From Dyella monticola (GTDB taxonomy: Bacteria > Pseudomonadota > Gammaproteobacteria > Xanthomonadales > Rhodanobacteraceae), in the NCBI RefSeq assembly GCF_003363155.1, contig NZ_QRBE01000013.1, positions 1-64,000 of the forward strand: a stretch of DNA of 64,000 nucleotides, in the 5' to 3' direction. Each line of letters opens with the position of its first letter. The first letter of the stretch is position 1. The notes below the pieces were generated by a model. That model was not told where the DNA came from. It did not search any database and worked only from the letters and a program-made list of their open reading frames with translations. Shown here piece after piece: positions 10,929 through 19,799 of this stretch. The position numbers were made by a program, and so were the translations under genes.

Positions 10929-11164
10929 GGCGAACCCTTGTAAAGCTTTTATTGTCTCAGTTGTTAACAGGCTGATCCATGTTGCCTGCGCATTACGCTT
11001 GCAAAAGGGCGATCGCCCATGAACGGGTGATCACTACGTAGTCACAGCTTCGAGGCAACGCTCGCCAGCCGCTTTGTGAATGTGTTACCAATGGGGTTCG
11101 CCCATTCGACGCTTGGAACGCCGGGCGGGCGTAACGATCCATTAGCGACCAACGGGGTGCATGT

Positions 11165-12898
11165 ATGTCGGCAGCATTGAAGCCGGCGTCCACTGGGACG
11201 ATACAACACACGGAAGACCACGAAGCGGCGGTATGCGCGCTGCTGGTGGGGCGCGGTCGCCTGAAAGACAACGACTTGGCGCGCGCCAGGCGTCTGCATG
11301 AGGAGGCGCCGGAGGGCACGTTGACCGCGCTGCTCGCCCGCTTGGGACTGGTCTCCGAGCGCGATCTGGCCGAAGCCTGGGCCGAACGGCTGCATGTGCC
11401 GCTGCTGGTGGTGCGCGACGCTCCGGAGCTGCCGCCGGCCGAGCTCGACGTTTCAATCCGTTTTCTCAAGCAGCAGCACGTGGTGCCGGTGCGCCTGGGT
11501 GAAGACACCGTCGCCCTGGCGGTGGCCGATCCGGCCGACTCCTATCCGCTGCACGCCGTGCAACTCGCCTCGGGCAAGCCGGTGTCGATGTGCATCGGCA
11601 TCCGCTCGGAAATCGACGATTTGATCGAGCGCTACTACGGGCAAGGCCGTTCCGCGATGGGCACCATCGTGGAAAACCTCGACGGTAGCGCGGCCGAAGA
11701 AGACGACGTGGAACATCTGCGCGATCTGGCGTCCGAAGCACCAGTGATCCGCCTGGTAAACCTCATCCTGCAGCGCGCCGTCGAGCAGCGCGCGTCCGAC
11801 GTGCACATCGAGCCGTTCGAGAATCGACTGAAGGTGCGTTACCGCATCGACGGCGTGCTGCACGAAGTGGAAGCGCCGCCATCCAGTTCTACCGCTGCCG
11901 TGATCAGCCGCGTCAAGATCATGGCCAAGCTCAACATCGCCGAGCGTCGCCTGCCGCAAGACGGACGCATTCAATTGCGCGTGCAAGGCAAGGAACTGGA
12001 TCTGCGCGTTTCCACCGTACCTACCAGCTTCGGCGAGTCGGTGGTGATGCGTATTCTCGATCGCGAAACGGTGGTGTTCGATTTCGCATCGCTAGGCTTT
12101 ACCGACAGCTTCCAGCAGCGTTTCATCGATGTGCTGGAGCGCCCGCACGGCATTCTGCTGGTTACCGGCCCCACCGGCTCGGGTAAAACCACCACGCTTT
12201 ACACCGCGCTGTCGAAGATCAACACACCGGGCGTGAAAATCATCACTGTGGAAGATCCGGTGGAATACCAGCTCGAGGGTATCAACCAGATTCAGGTGAA
12301 GCCGCAGATCGGGCTGGATTTCGCCAACGCGCTGCGCTCGATCATGCGTCAGGACCCGGACGTGATCATGATCGGCGAAATGCGCGATCTGGAAACGTGC
12401 CGCATCGCGATCCAGTCCGCGCTCACCGGTCACCTGGTGTTGTCGACGCTGCACACCAACAGCGCTTCGGGCGGCGTGACGCGTCTGCTCGACATGGGCG
12501 TGGAAGATTATCTGCTGGGCTCCACCGTCAATGGCATTCTCGCGCAGCGCCTGGTACGGCGCCTCGATCCGGAAACCGCCATTGCGTACGAAGCACCACC
12601 GGAAGTCATCGCAGAATTCGAGCTCGAGAAATACACCAGCGAGCGACCGATCCGCTTGTGGAAACCAGGCAGCAGCACGGCCAACCCCACCGGCTACCGT
12701 GGCCGTCGCGCCATCATGGAATTTCTGGTGATGAGCGACGCCTTGAGGCGCCTGGTGATGCAACGCGCCGATGCCAGCGAGATCGAGCGTCAGGCGCGCG
12801 CCGAAGGCATGCGCACCATGTATGAAGACGGCATCGCCAAAGCGGTCGCCGGCATCACCACCATCGAGGAGGTGTTGCGTGTTACGCAGGAAGGGTGA
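11165..12898 (+). CDS. gspE: Type II secretion ATPase GspE (XpsE)
   Basis: Cytoplasmic hexameric ATPase that drives pseudopilus assembly. The 577 residues comprise an N-terminal GspE/MshE-N domain (about 20-150) and a RecA-like ATPase. Walker A is GPTGSGKTT near residue 336, the Asp box is near 365, Walker B is DPDVIMIGEMRD near 398, and the His box is STLHTNSA. The zinc-binding tetracysteine module of many GspE proteins is absent: the region after LVRRLDPE reads WKPGSSTANPTGYRGRR with no cysteines. It is the first gene of the operon; 174 bases rich in palindromes separate it from gspF. Confidence 0.96.
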   Translation: MSAALKPASTGTIQHTEDHEAAVCALLVGRGRLKDNDLARARRLHEEAPEGTLTALLARLGLVSERDLAEAWAERLHVPLLVVRDAPELPPAELDVSIRFLKQQHVVPVRLGEDTVALAVADPADSYPLHAVQLASGKPVSMCIGIRSEIDDLIERYYGQGRSAMGTIVENLDGSAAEEDDVEHLRDLASEAPVIRLVNLILQRAVEQRASDVHIEPFENRLKVRYRIDGVLHEVEAPPSSSTAAVISRVKIMAKLNIAERRLPQDGRIQLRVQGKELDLRVSTVPTSFGESVVMRILDRETVVFDFASLGFTDSFQQRFIDVLERPHGILLVTGPTGSGKTTTLYTALSKINTPGVKIITVEDPVEYQLEGINQIQVKPQIGLDFANALRSIMRQDPDVIMIGEMRDLETCRIAIQSALTGHLVLSTLHTNSASGGVTRLLDMGVEDYLLGSTVNGILAQRLVRRLDPETAIAYEAPPEVIAEFELEKYTSERPIRLWKPGSSTANPTGYRGRRAIMEFLVMSDALRRLVMQRADASEIERQARAEGMRTMYEDGIAKAVAGITTIEEVLRVTQEG

Positions 12899-12911
12899 TG
12901 TTGGCGAGCTC

Positions 12912-13046
12912 ACTCCCTCTCCCCTTCAGGGAGAACGTCGGGGTGAGGGGACACACTCGCGTCCGCTCATTATTGCAGCGCGCTTTGTTGCGGTAACGAG
13001 GCAAGATTGGCCCTTCGCCTCTATCCTCTCCCCGACGGGGAGAGGA
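12912..13046. repeat. CTCCCCTC-type palindromes between gspE and gspF
   Basis: The gspE-gspF gap holds a GC-rich repeat. The first part (from 12912) reads CTCCCTCTCCCC followed by GGGAGAACG and GGGGTGAGGGG. The second is a perfect 10-bp stem, TCCTCTCCCC/GGGGAGAGGA, around GAC at 13024-13046. Similar arms occur near 14818, 22201 and 24800-24914. The element interrupts an operon whose other junctions overlap or are short, so it may mark an insertion or an mRNA-processing and stability site. Confidence 0.7.
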
Positions 13047-13072
13047 GGCGAACGCAAAGAGCTCGTTGCACT

Positions 13073-14290
13073 ATGAGCCAGTTCAGCTACCGCGCCGTCA
13101 GCGTCTCCGGCGAAATCGTGCAGGGACAGATGGAGGCGAGCAGCCTCGACGAAGTAATCGTGCGCCTGCAGGACCAAGGCCACACGCCACTTGAAGCCAA
13201 GCCGGCCGATACCGGCGGTGCCAGCAGCGGTTTTGCCGGCCTGTTCAAGCGCGGCCCTTTCAGCGGCGATCAGTTGGCGCAATTCACGCACCAGCTCGCG
13301 ACGCTATTGGGTGCGGGACAGCCGCTCGATCGCGCGCTGGGCATCCTGATGGATCTGCCCGAAGGCGAACACGCGAAGAAATTGATCGAGCGCGTTCGCG
13401 ATCGCGTGCGTGGCGGTACGCCCTTGTCGCAGGCGATGGATGAAGAACACGGCGTGTTTCCCAAGCTTTATATCGCGCTGGTGCGCGCCGGCGAAGTGGG
13501 CGGTTCGCTGGAAGATACCTTGCGTCGCCTGGCCGACTATCTGGAACGCACGCAGCAACTGCGCGGCAGCATCATCAATGCGCTGATCTATCCGGCGTTC
13601 CTGATGGTGGGCGTATTGGGCTCGCTGTTGCTGCTGCTTACCTACGTAGTGCCGCAGTTCGTGCCGATTTTCCAGGACATGCAGGTGCCCATTCCCTGGA
13701 TCACGCGCGCGGTGCTCGCGCTGGGTACGACGCTGCAGAGCGGGTGGTGGCTGATCATCGTGATCGTGGTCGGTGGCGTCATGGTATGGCGCGCACGCAT
13801 GCGCGATCCGGCCATGCGCCTGGCCTGGCATGAGCGCCTGTTGAAGCTGCGCCTGGTCGGCCCGCTGATGCTGAAAGTGGAAACCGCGCGTCTTGCGCGC
13901 ACCCTTGGTACGCTGGTCAAGAACGGCGTGCCGCTGCTATCGGCACTGGGCATTGCGCGCATGGTCACCTCCAATCGCGCACTGGACGAATCACTCGTGC
14001 AAGCGACCGAGATGGTCAAGGGCGGTAACGGCCTGAGCCTTGCACTCGGACAATCGCAACGCTTTCCGCGCCTGGCCATCCAGATGGTGCAGGTGGGCGA
14101 GGAAGCCGGGCAACTGGACACCATGCTGCTGAAAGTGGCCGACACGTTCGAGCTGGAAAGCCGGCGTTCCATCGACCGCCTGCTGGCCGCTCTGGTGCCG
14201 GCGCTTACCATTGTCATGACGGTATTCGTGGCCATCATCATGGCCGCTATTCTGCTGCCCTTGCTCAGCCTTACCAGCAATATCCAGTAA
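13073..14290 (+). CDS. gspF: Type II secretion inner-membrane platform protein GspF
   Basis: Inner-membrane core protein of the assembly platform, contacting GspE and GspL. The 405 residues contain the family's two T2SSF domains (about 70-190 and 270-395) and three hydrophobic segments, near 170-195, 220-245 and the C-terminus (VMTVFVAIIMAAILLPLL). The frame is open from 13007. I chose the ATG at 13073, giving MSQFSYRAV, because the upstream part is translated repeat sequence and GspF proteins start this way. It follows gspE and is 59 bases before gspG. Confidence 0.95.
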   Translation: MSQFSYRAVSVSGEIVQGQMEASSLDEVIVRLQDQGHTPLEAKPADTGGASSGFAGLFKRGPFSGDQLAQFTHQLATLLGAGQPLDRALGILMDLPEGEHAKKLIERVRDRVRGGTPLSQAMDEEHGVFPKLYIALVRAGEVGGSLEDTLRRLADYLERTQQLRGSIINALIYPAFLMVGVLGSLLLLLTYVVPQFVPIFQDMQVPIPWITRAVLALGTTLQSGWWLIIVIVVGGVMVWRARMRDPAMRLAWHERLLKLRLVGPLMLKVETARLARTLGTLVKNGVPLLSALGIARMVTSNRALDESLVQATEMVKGGNGLSLALGQSQRFPRLAIQMVQVGEEAGQLDTMLLKVADTFELESRRSIDRLLAALVPALTIVMTVFVAIIMAAILLPLLSLTSNIQ

Positions 14291-14349
14291 CAGGCATCGC
14301 GTCCGAGCTATCGCTTTTTATTCACGCTTCGAAACGGAGAACACAACCT

Positions 14350-14790
14350 ATGCAGTACACATATCCGCGAACCCGGCGTCTGCGCAACCCGCATCGCAGC
14401 GCCGGTTTCACATTGCTGGAAATGCTCGCCGTGATCGTGCTGATCGGCATCGTCGGTGCCATCGTGGTGCGCCAGGTCGGCAGCAGCGTGGATAAGGGCA
14501 AATACGGTGCTGGCAAAGCGCAGCTCACCACCTTGAGCCAGGCCGTCGACGCCTATGCGCTGGATAACGGTTCGCCACCGGCGCAACTTCAGGATCTGGT
14601 CAACAAGCCGGCCAACGCCAGCAACTGGCAGGGGCCATACGTGAAGCCCTCGCAGCTCAAGGATCCGTGGGGTCATGATTTTGGTTACAAATATCCCGGC
14701 GAACACGGCAGCTATGACCTGATTTTCTACGGTCGCGACGGCAGGCCCGGAGGCGATGGCTACGACGCCGATGTTGGAAATTGGCAGTGA
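14350..14790 (+). CDS. gspG: Type II secretion major pseudopilin GspG
   Basis: Main subunit of the periplasmic pseudopilus. The type III (prepilin) signal has a 19-residue basic leader ending SAG, cleaved before F20 in GFTLLEMLAVIVLIGIVGA, with Glu at +5. The C-terminus carries the conserved GspG elements TLSQAVDAYALDNGSPP, WQGPYVKP, DPWGHDFGYKYPG and SYDLIFYGRDGRPGGDGYDADVGNW, the last including the calcium-binding loop. The 146 residues are normal for the family. ACGGAG lies 10 bases upstream of the ATG. The stop overlaps the GTG proposed for gspH. Confidence 0.97.
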   Translation: MQYTYPRTRRLRNPHRSAGFTLLEMLAVIVLIGIVGAIVVRQVGSSVDKGKYGAGKAQLTTLSQAVDAYALDNGSPPAQLQDLVNKPANASNWQGPYVKPSQLKDPWGHDFGYKYPGEHGSYDLIFYGRDGRPGGDGYDADVGNWQ

Positions 14791-15293
14791 CAAAACGGCT
14801 GCGCGCGCGGAGTGTTCTCGCTCTCTCCCTTTGGGGAAGGGAAAACCGCGTGCGCGGCTTCACCTTGCTGGAAATGCTTGCCGTCATCCTGCTGATCGGC
14901 ATCGCGGCGTCAGCCGTGGCAATCTCGGTGACCCATGGTCTGGCCAGCGCACGCATCAATGCCGCCGCCGGTGAACTGGCCGCGTCGTTGCGCGCCACGC
15001 GCACGCAAGCGATCGTGCACGGCGAGCAGCGCGTCTTCGAACTGGATACACAGAGCGAGCTCTATCGCGGCGCCGACAAGCGCGAGGTGCGCTTACCCAA
15101 GGGGTTGGAACTCTCGGTGACCAGCGCCGCGTCCGATCAATCGAGCGGCGAGATCGCACGCATTCGCTTCTTTCCCGACGGCAGCTCCACTGGCGGGCGC
15201 ATCACCTTGCGCAGCGGGCAGCGTGAATGGCATGTCAACGTGTCGTGGCTGACGGGTGCGATCAGCATCTTCGACACAGGCAAGCACGCGTGA
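14787..15293 (+). CDS. gspH: Type II secretion minor pseudopilin GspH
   Basis: Minor pseudopilin. The methylated N-helix is GFTLLEMLAVILLIGIAASA, with Glu at +5, followed by a beta-rich domain and a conserved C-terminal RSGQREWHV/W region. The start is uncertain. GTG at 14787 overlaps the gspG stop in the GTGA pattern used elsewhere in this operon and gives a 24-residue leader. A later GTG at 14850, with AAGGG upstream, would leave only MRG before the cleavage site, shorter than usual. The extra leader sequence overlaps a CTCTCCC...GGGAAGGG repeat-like stretch, so a repeat may have lengthened it. Confidence 0.9.
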   Translation: MTKRLRARSVLALSLWGRENRVRGFTLLEMLAVILLIGIAASAVAISVTHGLASARINAAAGELAASLRATRTQAIVHGEQRVFELDTQSELYRGADKREVRLPKGLELSVTSAASDQSSGEIARIRFFPDGSSTGGRITLRSGQREWHVNVSWLTGAISIFDTGKHA

Positions 15294-15700
15294 ACGCATC
15301 GATGCGCCATGCACGAGGCTTCAGCTTGCTGGAGGTCATCGCCGCCATCATGTTGCTGGCGATTGCGTTTGGCGCACTGATGGAAGTGGCGGGCGGTTCG
15401 ATTCGGCTTTCGCAGAAAGCATCCGATTACACGCAGGCTGCCTTATGGGCACGCTCGGCGCTCGATTCACGCTTTGTGTTGGAACCCTTGAAACCTGGCA
15501 CGACCGAGGGCAATTTCGACGATCGTTTTCGCTGGCGCATGCAGGTCACGCCATGGGCCGCACCGGGCGTTACGCCACCCAGTACGCCGTATGCATTCCA
15601 GTTATACCGGCTTGATCTGGATGTGATGTGGGGTTCGGCGCCGTTCGAACATGCGGCGCACTTCAGCACCTTGCGCATTGGCGGCGGTGCCGGGTCATGA
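15290..15700 (+). CDS. gspI: Type II secretion minor pseudopilin GspI
   Basis: Minor pseudopilin of the tip complex (with GspJ and GspK). Its prepilin site is RHARG then FSLLEVIAAIMLLAIAFGAL, Glu at +5. The start GTG at 15290 overlaps the gspH stop (GTGA); an in-frame ATG at 15302 is the alternative and would give a 5-residue leader. The open frame extends further upstream into gspH, but that part is out of place for a prepilin. It has 136 residues, and its stop overlaps gspJ. Confidence 0.92.
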   Translation: MNASMRHARGFSLLEVIAAIMLLAIAFGALMEVAGGSIRLSQKASDYTQAALWARSALDSRFVLEPLKPGTTEGNFDDRFRWRMQVTPWAAPGVTPPSTPYAFQLYRLDLDVMWGSAPFEHAAHFSTLRIGGGAGS

Positions 15701-16407
15701 GACATCAGCTCAGCCACGCACGACGCAAGAGACGGTGTGCTTCGCATCCGGCCGCTGGCTTCACCCTGCTCGAAGTACTCGCTGCACTGGCATTGCTGGC
15801 GCTGCTGCTGTTGGGCGTGTATTCGGGCGTGCGTTCGGCCACGCATACGGTGCAAGCGGGCGGGGTGAAGATCGAGCAGTTGGATGAAATGCGTTCCGCG
15901 CAACAGTTCCTGCGCCGCGAGTTGGCGCAGGCCATGGCGCAACCGATGGCGCATGACGACAACGGCAACGGCATCTTCTTCACCGGTAGCGGCGATACCA
16001 TGCGTTTTGTTGCACCGCTGCCCGGTTATCTGGGACGCATGGGGCCGCAATTGATTGAAGTGAAACTGGTCAAGAGTGATCACGGCAAACAACTGGTGGC
16101 CAGCCTCGCCGTGCTACCGCCGGACGGCAGTGCACCCAAACCGCTGGGTGATCCGCAGGTGCTGGTCGATGGTGTCATCGATGGCAGCTTCAGCTACCGC
16201 GGCGTGGATCAGCAAGGTCGGCCGATGGATTGGCAGGATGATTGGAACTCCCCCGCAACGATGCCCAATCTGGTCACCATCAAATTGGCGCTCGACCAAG
16301 GTCGCACGTGGCCGATATTGAGCGTGCCCCTGCGCGTGAATGCGGCGGCCATGCAGGGGCCGGGCAATCTGCTGCGCGGCTTGCGCGGTCCGGGAGTGGG
16401 GCCATGA
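15697..16407 (+). CDS. gspJ: Type II secretion minor pseudopilin GspJ
   Basis: Minor pseudopilin that pairs with GspI and GspK at the pseudopilus tip. It has a 20-residue basic leader, then GFTLLEVLAALALLALLLLG, Glu at +5. The C-terminal domain includes VDGVIDGSFSYRGVD and the family-typical VPLRVN. The ATG at 15697 overlaps the gspI stop (ATGA) and its own stop overlaps gspK, so translation is probably coupled. It has 236 residues. Confidence 0.93.
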   Translation: MRHQLSHARRKRRCASHPAAGFTLLEVLAALALLALLLLGVYSGVRSATHTVQAGGVKIEQLDEMRSAQQFLRRELAQAMAQPMAHDDNGNGIFFTGSGDTMRFVAPLPGYLGRMGPQLIEVKLVKSDHGKQLVASLAVLPPDGSAPKPLGDPQVLVDGVIDGSFSYRGVDQQGRPMDWQDDWNSPATMPNLVTIKLALDQGRTWPILSVPLRVNAAAMQGPGNLLRGLRGPGVGP

Positions 16408-17282
16408 TGCGCGCGCTTGGACGTAAGCAGCGCGGCATCGCTCTGTTACTGGTCATGTGGGCGTGTACCCTGCTCGCCATTCTGCTCGGCGGCTATGCGG
16501 CGCTGGCGCATACCGAAGGCATGCAATCGAGTTATCAGTTCGAGCAGGCGCGCGCGCACTACGCGGCCGAAGCGGGGGTGATGCGTGCGATCTATGCGCT
16601 GCAGGCGCCGAACGTCAACGATCGCTGGATTGCCGATGGGCGCACGTATCCGATGCTGTTCGATCAGGCGAAGGTCGGTGTATCGATCACGGCCGAAGGC
16701 GGCAAGGTGGATCTCAATGCTTCATCGCCCGACGTGCTGAGCAATCTGTTCCACAACGTCGGCGTCGATCCGGCGCATGCGAGCGCGATCGCGCAAGCGA
16801 TCGTGGATTGGCGAAGCTTCCCCATCTCACCGCAACAGGTGGAGCAGCGCAAAGCCGCGTATGCCGCCGCCGGTCGCGATTACGGTCCGCGTAACGCGCC
16901 CTTCGCCAGCGTGGAGGAGTTGCAGATGGTGCTGGGCGTCACACCCGACCTATACGAAAAAGTGGCGCCGTACGTCACGATCTGGTCGGGGCGTTCCAGT
17001 CCCGATCCGGCCACGGCGCCGTTGCTCGCCTTGGCCTCCGTACCTGGCATGGACTTGCAACACGCCGCTGCGATCATCGCCGCGCGTCCGACCTCCTCCG
17101 CGGCAGCCAATGCCGGTGCAGGACTGGTCGCCAACAATGGCATCACGCATAGTATCCGTTCCGAGGCCGAGCTCGCCGATGGTACGCGCGCGGTATTGCG
17201 CGCCACGGTACGCTTACAGGGATATCGGCCCGGCTCGCAAGCTTTTGCGGTGTTGCGCTGGCAGGAGGGAGATGGGGAGTGA
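16404..17282 (+). CDS. gspK: Type II secretion minor pseudopilin GspK
   Basis: The large minor pseudopilin capping the pseudopilus. The N-terminus KQRGIALLLVMWACTLLAILLGGYA keeps the G cleavage site but lacks Glu at +5, which is normal for GspK. The body has the helix-hairpin-helix-like inserted domain, with GKVDLNASSPDVLSNL and AIVDWRS (about residues 100-135). It has 292 residues. Two adjacent ATGs at 16404 and 16407 could serve as start; the first overlaps the gspJ stop. Confidence 0.94.
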   Translation: MMRALGRKQRGIALLLVMWACTLLAILLGGYAALAHTEGMQSSYQFEQARAHYAAEAGVMRAIYALQAPNVNDRWIADGRTYPMLFDQAKVGVSITAEGGKVDLNASSPDVLSNLFHNVGVDPAHASAIAQAIVDWRSFPISPQQVEQRKAAYAAAGRDYGPRNAPFASVEELQMVLGVTPDLYEKVAPYVTIWSGRSSPDPATAPLLALASVPGMDLQHAAAIIAARPTSSAAANAGAGLVANNGITHSIRSEAELADGTRAVLRATVRLQGYRPGSQAFAVLRWQEGDGE

Positions 17283-18442
17283 ATACCGCTACGCAGACAC
17301 TGCGACCGCAGTTTGAGCGCGCACGCCGCGCATGGCGCGGCTCGCCATTGCCTGGCTTTTTTGCCTGGTGGGGCGCTGAATTGCGCGCCCTGCTGCCGGC
17401 CCGCTGGCAGATGCTTTTCGGCGGTGGCAACGTGTGGTGCCTATTGCATCACCAGGATGGTCAATGGTCGGTGCGCCGCAGCGGCCAGCCGCAAACCTCC
17501 GCGCCGTGGAGCGACGCGCTCGATGCGCCCGCGCAACAAGCGATGGTGAACGCGGCCGTGGCCGATATCGATCGGCAGGATCTTCGCCTCGCTTTGTGTC
17601 TGCCGCAGGAAGCGGTCTTGAGCCGTCGGCTGGTGTTGCCGGAAGCCGCGCGCGACAACCTGCGCCAGATCGGCGCGTTCGAGATGGACCGGCAGACGCC
17701 GTTCCGCATCGATCAGGTGTATTACGACTTGCGTGAACTCCCCGGCCCCGCGCCGGCCGGCCGCATCGCGGCCGAACTCGTGGTGGCGCCCCGCGCAGCC
17801 GTGGACGCCCAACTGCAGCATCTGCGCAACGCCGGTATCGCCATCGATGCGGTGGATTTGTGCAAGGACGACGCGCGCTTGGGAGTGAACCTGCTTCCGC
17901 CGGAAATGGCGCGCGCGCACCGCGATCCGCGCCGCCGGCTCAATCTCGTGCTGGCGATCGGTGCGCTGCTGCTCCTGGTGCTGTGCCTGGGCCAATACCT
18001 GCACAACCGCCAGGAAGCGCTGGCGACGATGCAAGCGCAAGTCGATGACATGCGCACCGATGCGCAGAAGATCGCGCTATTGCGTAAGCAACTGGAGGAA
18101 AGCACCGGCGCCTCGGGATTCCTCGCCCGGCGCAAGGCCAATTCCGTCGCTATCGTCGATGTACTGCAGGATCTCACCGCACGCATGCCGGACGACACCT
18201 GGCTGGAACGCTTCACGGTGGAGAGCTCCGGTGGCCGCATCGGTATTCAAGGACAGAGCGCGAAAGCCGCGTCCTTGATCGATGTACTGCAAGGCAGCAA
18301 GTTGATCACCGGCGCGAATTTCCAAGGCGTCATCCAGCGCGATCCGGCCACCAACAAGGAACGCTTCTACATGGATGCGCAATTGCGCAACCCCGCCACC
18401 GGCAAGCCTGCCGCAAGCAGCAGCGCGGGAGGGGCGCAATGA
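17279..18442 (+). CDS. gspL: Type II secretion protein GspL (XpsL), PilM/PilN-like fusion
   Basis: Links the GspE ATPase to the inner-membrane platform. The N-terminal half (about 40-210) has the cytoplasmic actin-like/PilM-like character, with LRLALCLPQEAVLSRRLVLP and IGAFEMDRQTPF. One transmembrane segment follows (LNLVLAIGALLLLVLCLGQYL, about 221-241), then a coiled-coil and ferredoxin-like PilN-type periplasmic domain ending LQGSKLITGANFQG. The start is GTG at 17279, overlapping the gspK stop. Sequence conservation in this family is low, so the name rests on architecture and position. Confidence 0.9.
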   Translation: MNTATQTLRPQFERARRAWRGSPLPGFFAWWGAELRALLPARWQMLFGGGNVWCLLHHQDGQWSVRRSGQPQTSAPWSDALDAPAQQAMVNAAVADIDRQDLRLALCLPQEAVLSRRLVLPEAARDNLRQIGAFEMDRQTPFRIDQVYYDLRELPGPAPAGRIAAELVVAPRAAVDAQLQHLRNAGIAIDAVDLCKDDARLGVNLLPPEMARAHRDPRRRLNLVLAIGALLLLVLCLGQYLHNRQEALATMQAQVDDMRTDAQKIALLRKQLEESTGASGFLARRKANSVAIVDVLQDLTARMPDDTWLERFTVESSGGRIGIQGQSAKAASLIDVLQGSKLITGANFQGVIQRDPATNKERFYMDAQLRNPATGKPAASSSAGGAQ

Positions 18443-19092
18443 AGCTCAGGACCATGAAGCCCCTGGAGAGCCGCATCGCTGCCATCACCTTGCTGGTGCT
18501 CGCGTTGGTGCTGGCGTACTTCGTGTTGCTGCATTGGTGGTTCGTGGCGCCGCTGCGCGGTATCGACAGCCAGATGGATGATTTGCGCGACACGCAGAGC
18601 CGCTACGCCGCCGCGATTGCCGAAAAGCCGCAACTGCTCAACCGCATCGCTGAGCTCGGTCACAACCAAACCGACAGCAGCACTTTTCTGCCCGAGACCG
18701 ATCCGAACGCCGCATCCGCCGCGCTGATGCAGCGCGTGGTGGATGACGCCGCGGCGCACGCGCAGGAAGGCAGTTGCGAAGTCAGCCAGAAAATGCCGGT
18801 GAACAACCCCGGCACCGCATCGAACGAGCCGTACCAGAAAGTCGTCGTCAGCATCAGCCTGCATTGCGACATGCAACCTCTGGTGGGATTGCTCTACACG
18901 CTGGAGAAGGGCAAGCCATATCTGTTCGTGCAGGATTTCAGCGTGTATCGCAATCCACTGGTGAACACGCAGAAAAACGTCGCGCCGCTGGAAGTGCAAT
19001 TCACGCTCGCCGGCTACACGCGCACGGCTGCTTCGCCGGCCGCCAACGCGCAAGGCGGGGCGACCGACGCGCAGGGAGGGGACAACGAATGA
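18439..19092 (+). CDS. gspM: Type II secretion protein GspM (XpsM)
   Basis: A bitopic inner-membrane platform protein. It has a short cytoplasmic N-terminus, one transmembrane helix (ITLLVLALVLAYFVLLHWWF, about residues 15-35), and a coiled-coil then PilO-like ferredoxin-fold periplasmic domain. The tail is Ala/Gly-rich. It has 217 residues. Its ATG overlaps the gspL stop and its stop overlaps gspN. The assignment comes mainly from operon position and topology. Confidence 0.88.
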   Translation: MKLRTMKPLESRIAAITLLVLALVLAYFVLLHWWFVAPLRGIDSQMDDLRDTQSRYAAAIAEKPQLLNRIAELGHNQTDSSTFLPETDPNAASAALMQRVVDDAAAHAQEGSCEVSQKMPVNNPGTASNEPYQKVVVSISLHCDMQPLVGLLYTLEKGKPYLFVQDFSVYRNPLVNTQKNVAPLEVQFTLAGYTRTAASPAANAQGGATDAQGGDNE

Positions 19093-19796
19093 ACGCCGCT
19101 GCCCAGCGCCGTCTCACCCCTGTTGTCGGCACCGTCGTGGCGGTGCTCGGCATCGTGCTGCTGTCGCTGCTGTTCGGCCTGGGACACCGGGTGAGCTGGG
19201 ATCCGCCGCGTCCGCCCAAGCCGCTCCCGACGGCCCGTGCCGTCACACTGCCTGCGCCGCCGCCGCTGCAAAGCTATGCGCCGGTGTGGTTGCATCCGCT
19301 GTTCAGCGCCGACCGCAAGCCCATCGTTACCAGCGGGGGTACTGAAGGGGTCAGCCTGAACGATCTGCAGCTCACCGGCGTCATCCTGACCACGAACTTG
19401 CACATGGCCCTGCTCGGCCCCGTCAATGGCAAGGGGGGCGATGAGGACAAGCAGGTCAGCGTGCGCGAGGGCGCCATGCTGCCGGACAGCAATTGGAAGC
19501 TGATCCAGGTGTTGCCGCGCTCGGCCATTTTTGCCTCGCCCACCGGCCGCACGGAACTGAAGCTGCCCGCCGGTGCTCCCATAGACCAGATGGTGCCGCC
19601 GAACAATGGCGCGCCACCGATGAACGCGCCGCGGCCGGTGACGCCTCCGCCGGGCCGCGAACGCTCGATGGAGCCAGAGCCACCGCCTCCGCCGCCGAAC
19701 AACGCGCAAGCGCAACGATTGCAAAAACTCAGGGCCGCCATTCTTAAGCAGCGTTCCCAGCAGCAGCAAAACGGGAATGCCCAGGGAGATCACTGA
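19089..19796 (+). CDS. gspN: Type II secretion protein GspN (XpsN), GspC-like connector
   Basis: A bitopic protein of 235 residues with a transmembrane helix (VVGTVVAVLGIVLLSLLFGL, about 12-31) and a Pro-rich spacer. A periplasmic homology-region-like domain follows (SLNDLQLTGVILTTNLHMALLG, then VREGAMLPDSNWKLIQV, about 88-145) and resembles the HR domain of GspC/PilP. The tail is Pro-rich, ending in a Gln-rich stretch. No separate gspC is present, so this protein probably does the job of linking platform to secretin, as proposed for XpsN of Xanthomonas. The true start is the ATG at 19089 (ATGA overlap), not the longer frame upstream. Confidence 0.87.
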   Translation: MNAAAQRRLTPVVGTVVAVLGIVLLSLLFGLGHRVSWDPPRPPKPLPTARAVTLPAPPPLQSYAPVWLHPLFSADRKPIVTSGGTEGVSLNDLQLTGVILTTNLHMALLGPVNGKGGDEDKQVSVREGAMLPDSNWKLIQVLPRSAIFASPTGRTELKLPAGAPIDQMVPPNNGAPPMNAPRPVTPPPGRERSMEPEPPPPPPNNAQAQRLQKLRAAILKQRSQQQQNGNAQGDH

Positions 19797-19799
19797 TCC

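Noticed and set aside
11007-11018. GGGCGATCGCCC 12-bp palindrome upstream of gspE
   Set aside because: It is short and contains GCGATCGC, a sequence common by composition in GC-rich genomes. It is not aligned with a promoter.
11029-11044. ACTACGTAGT palindrome upstream of gspE
   Set aside because: Only 10 bp, with no second copy or promoter relation visible; chance is likely.
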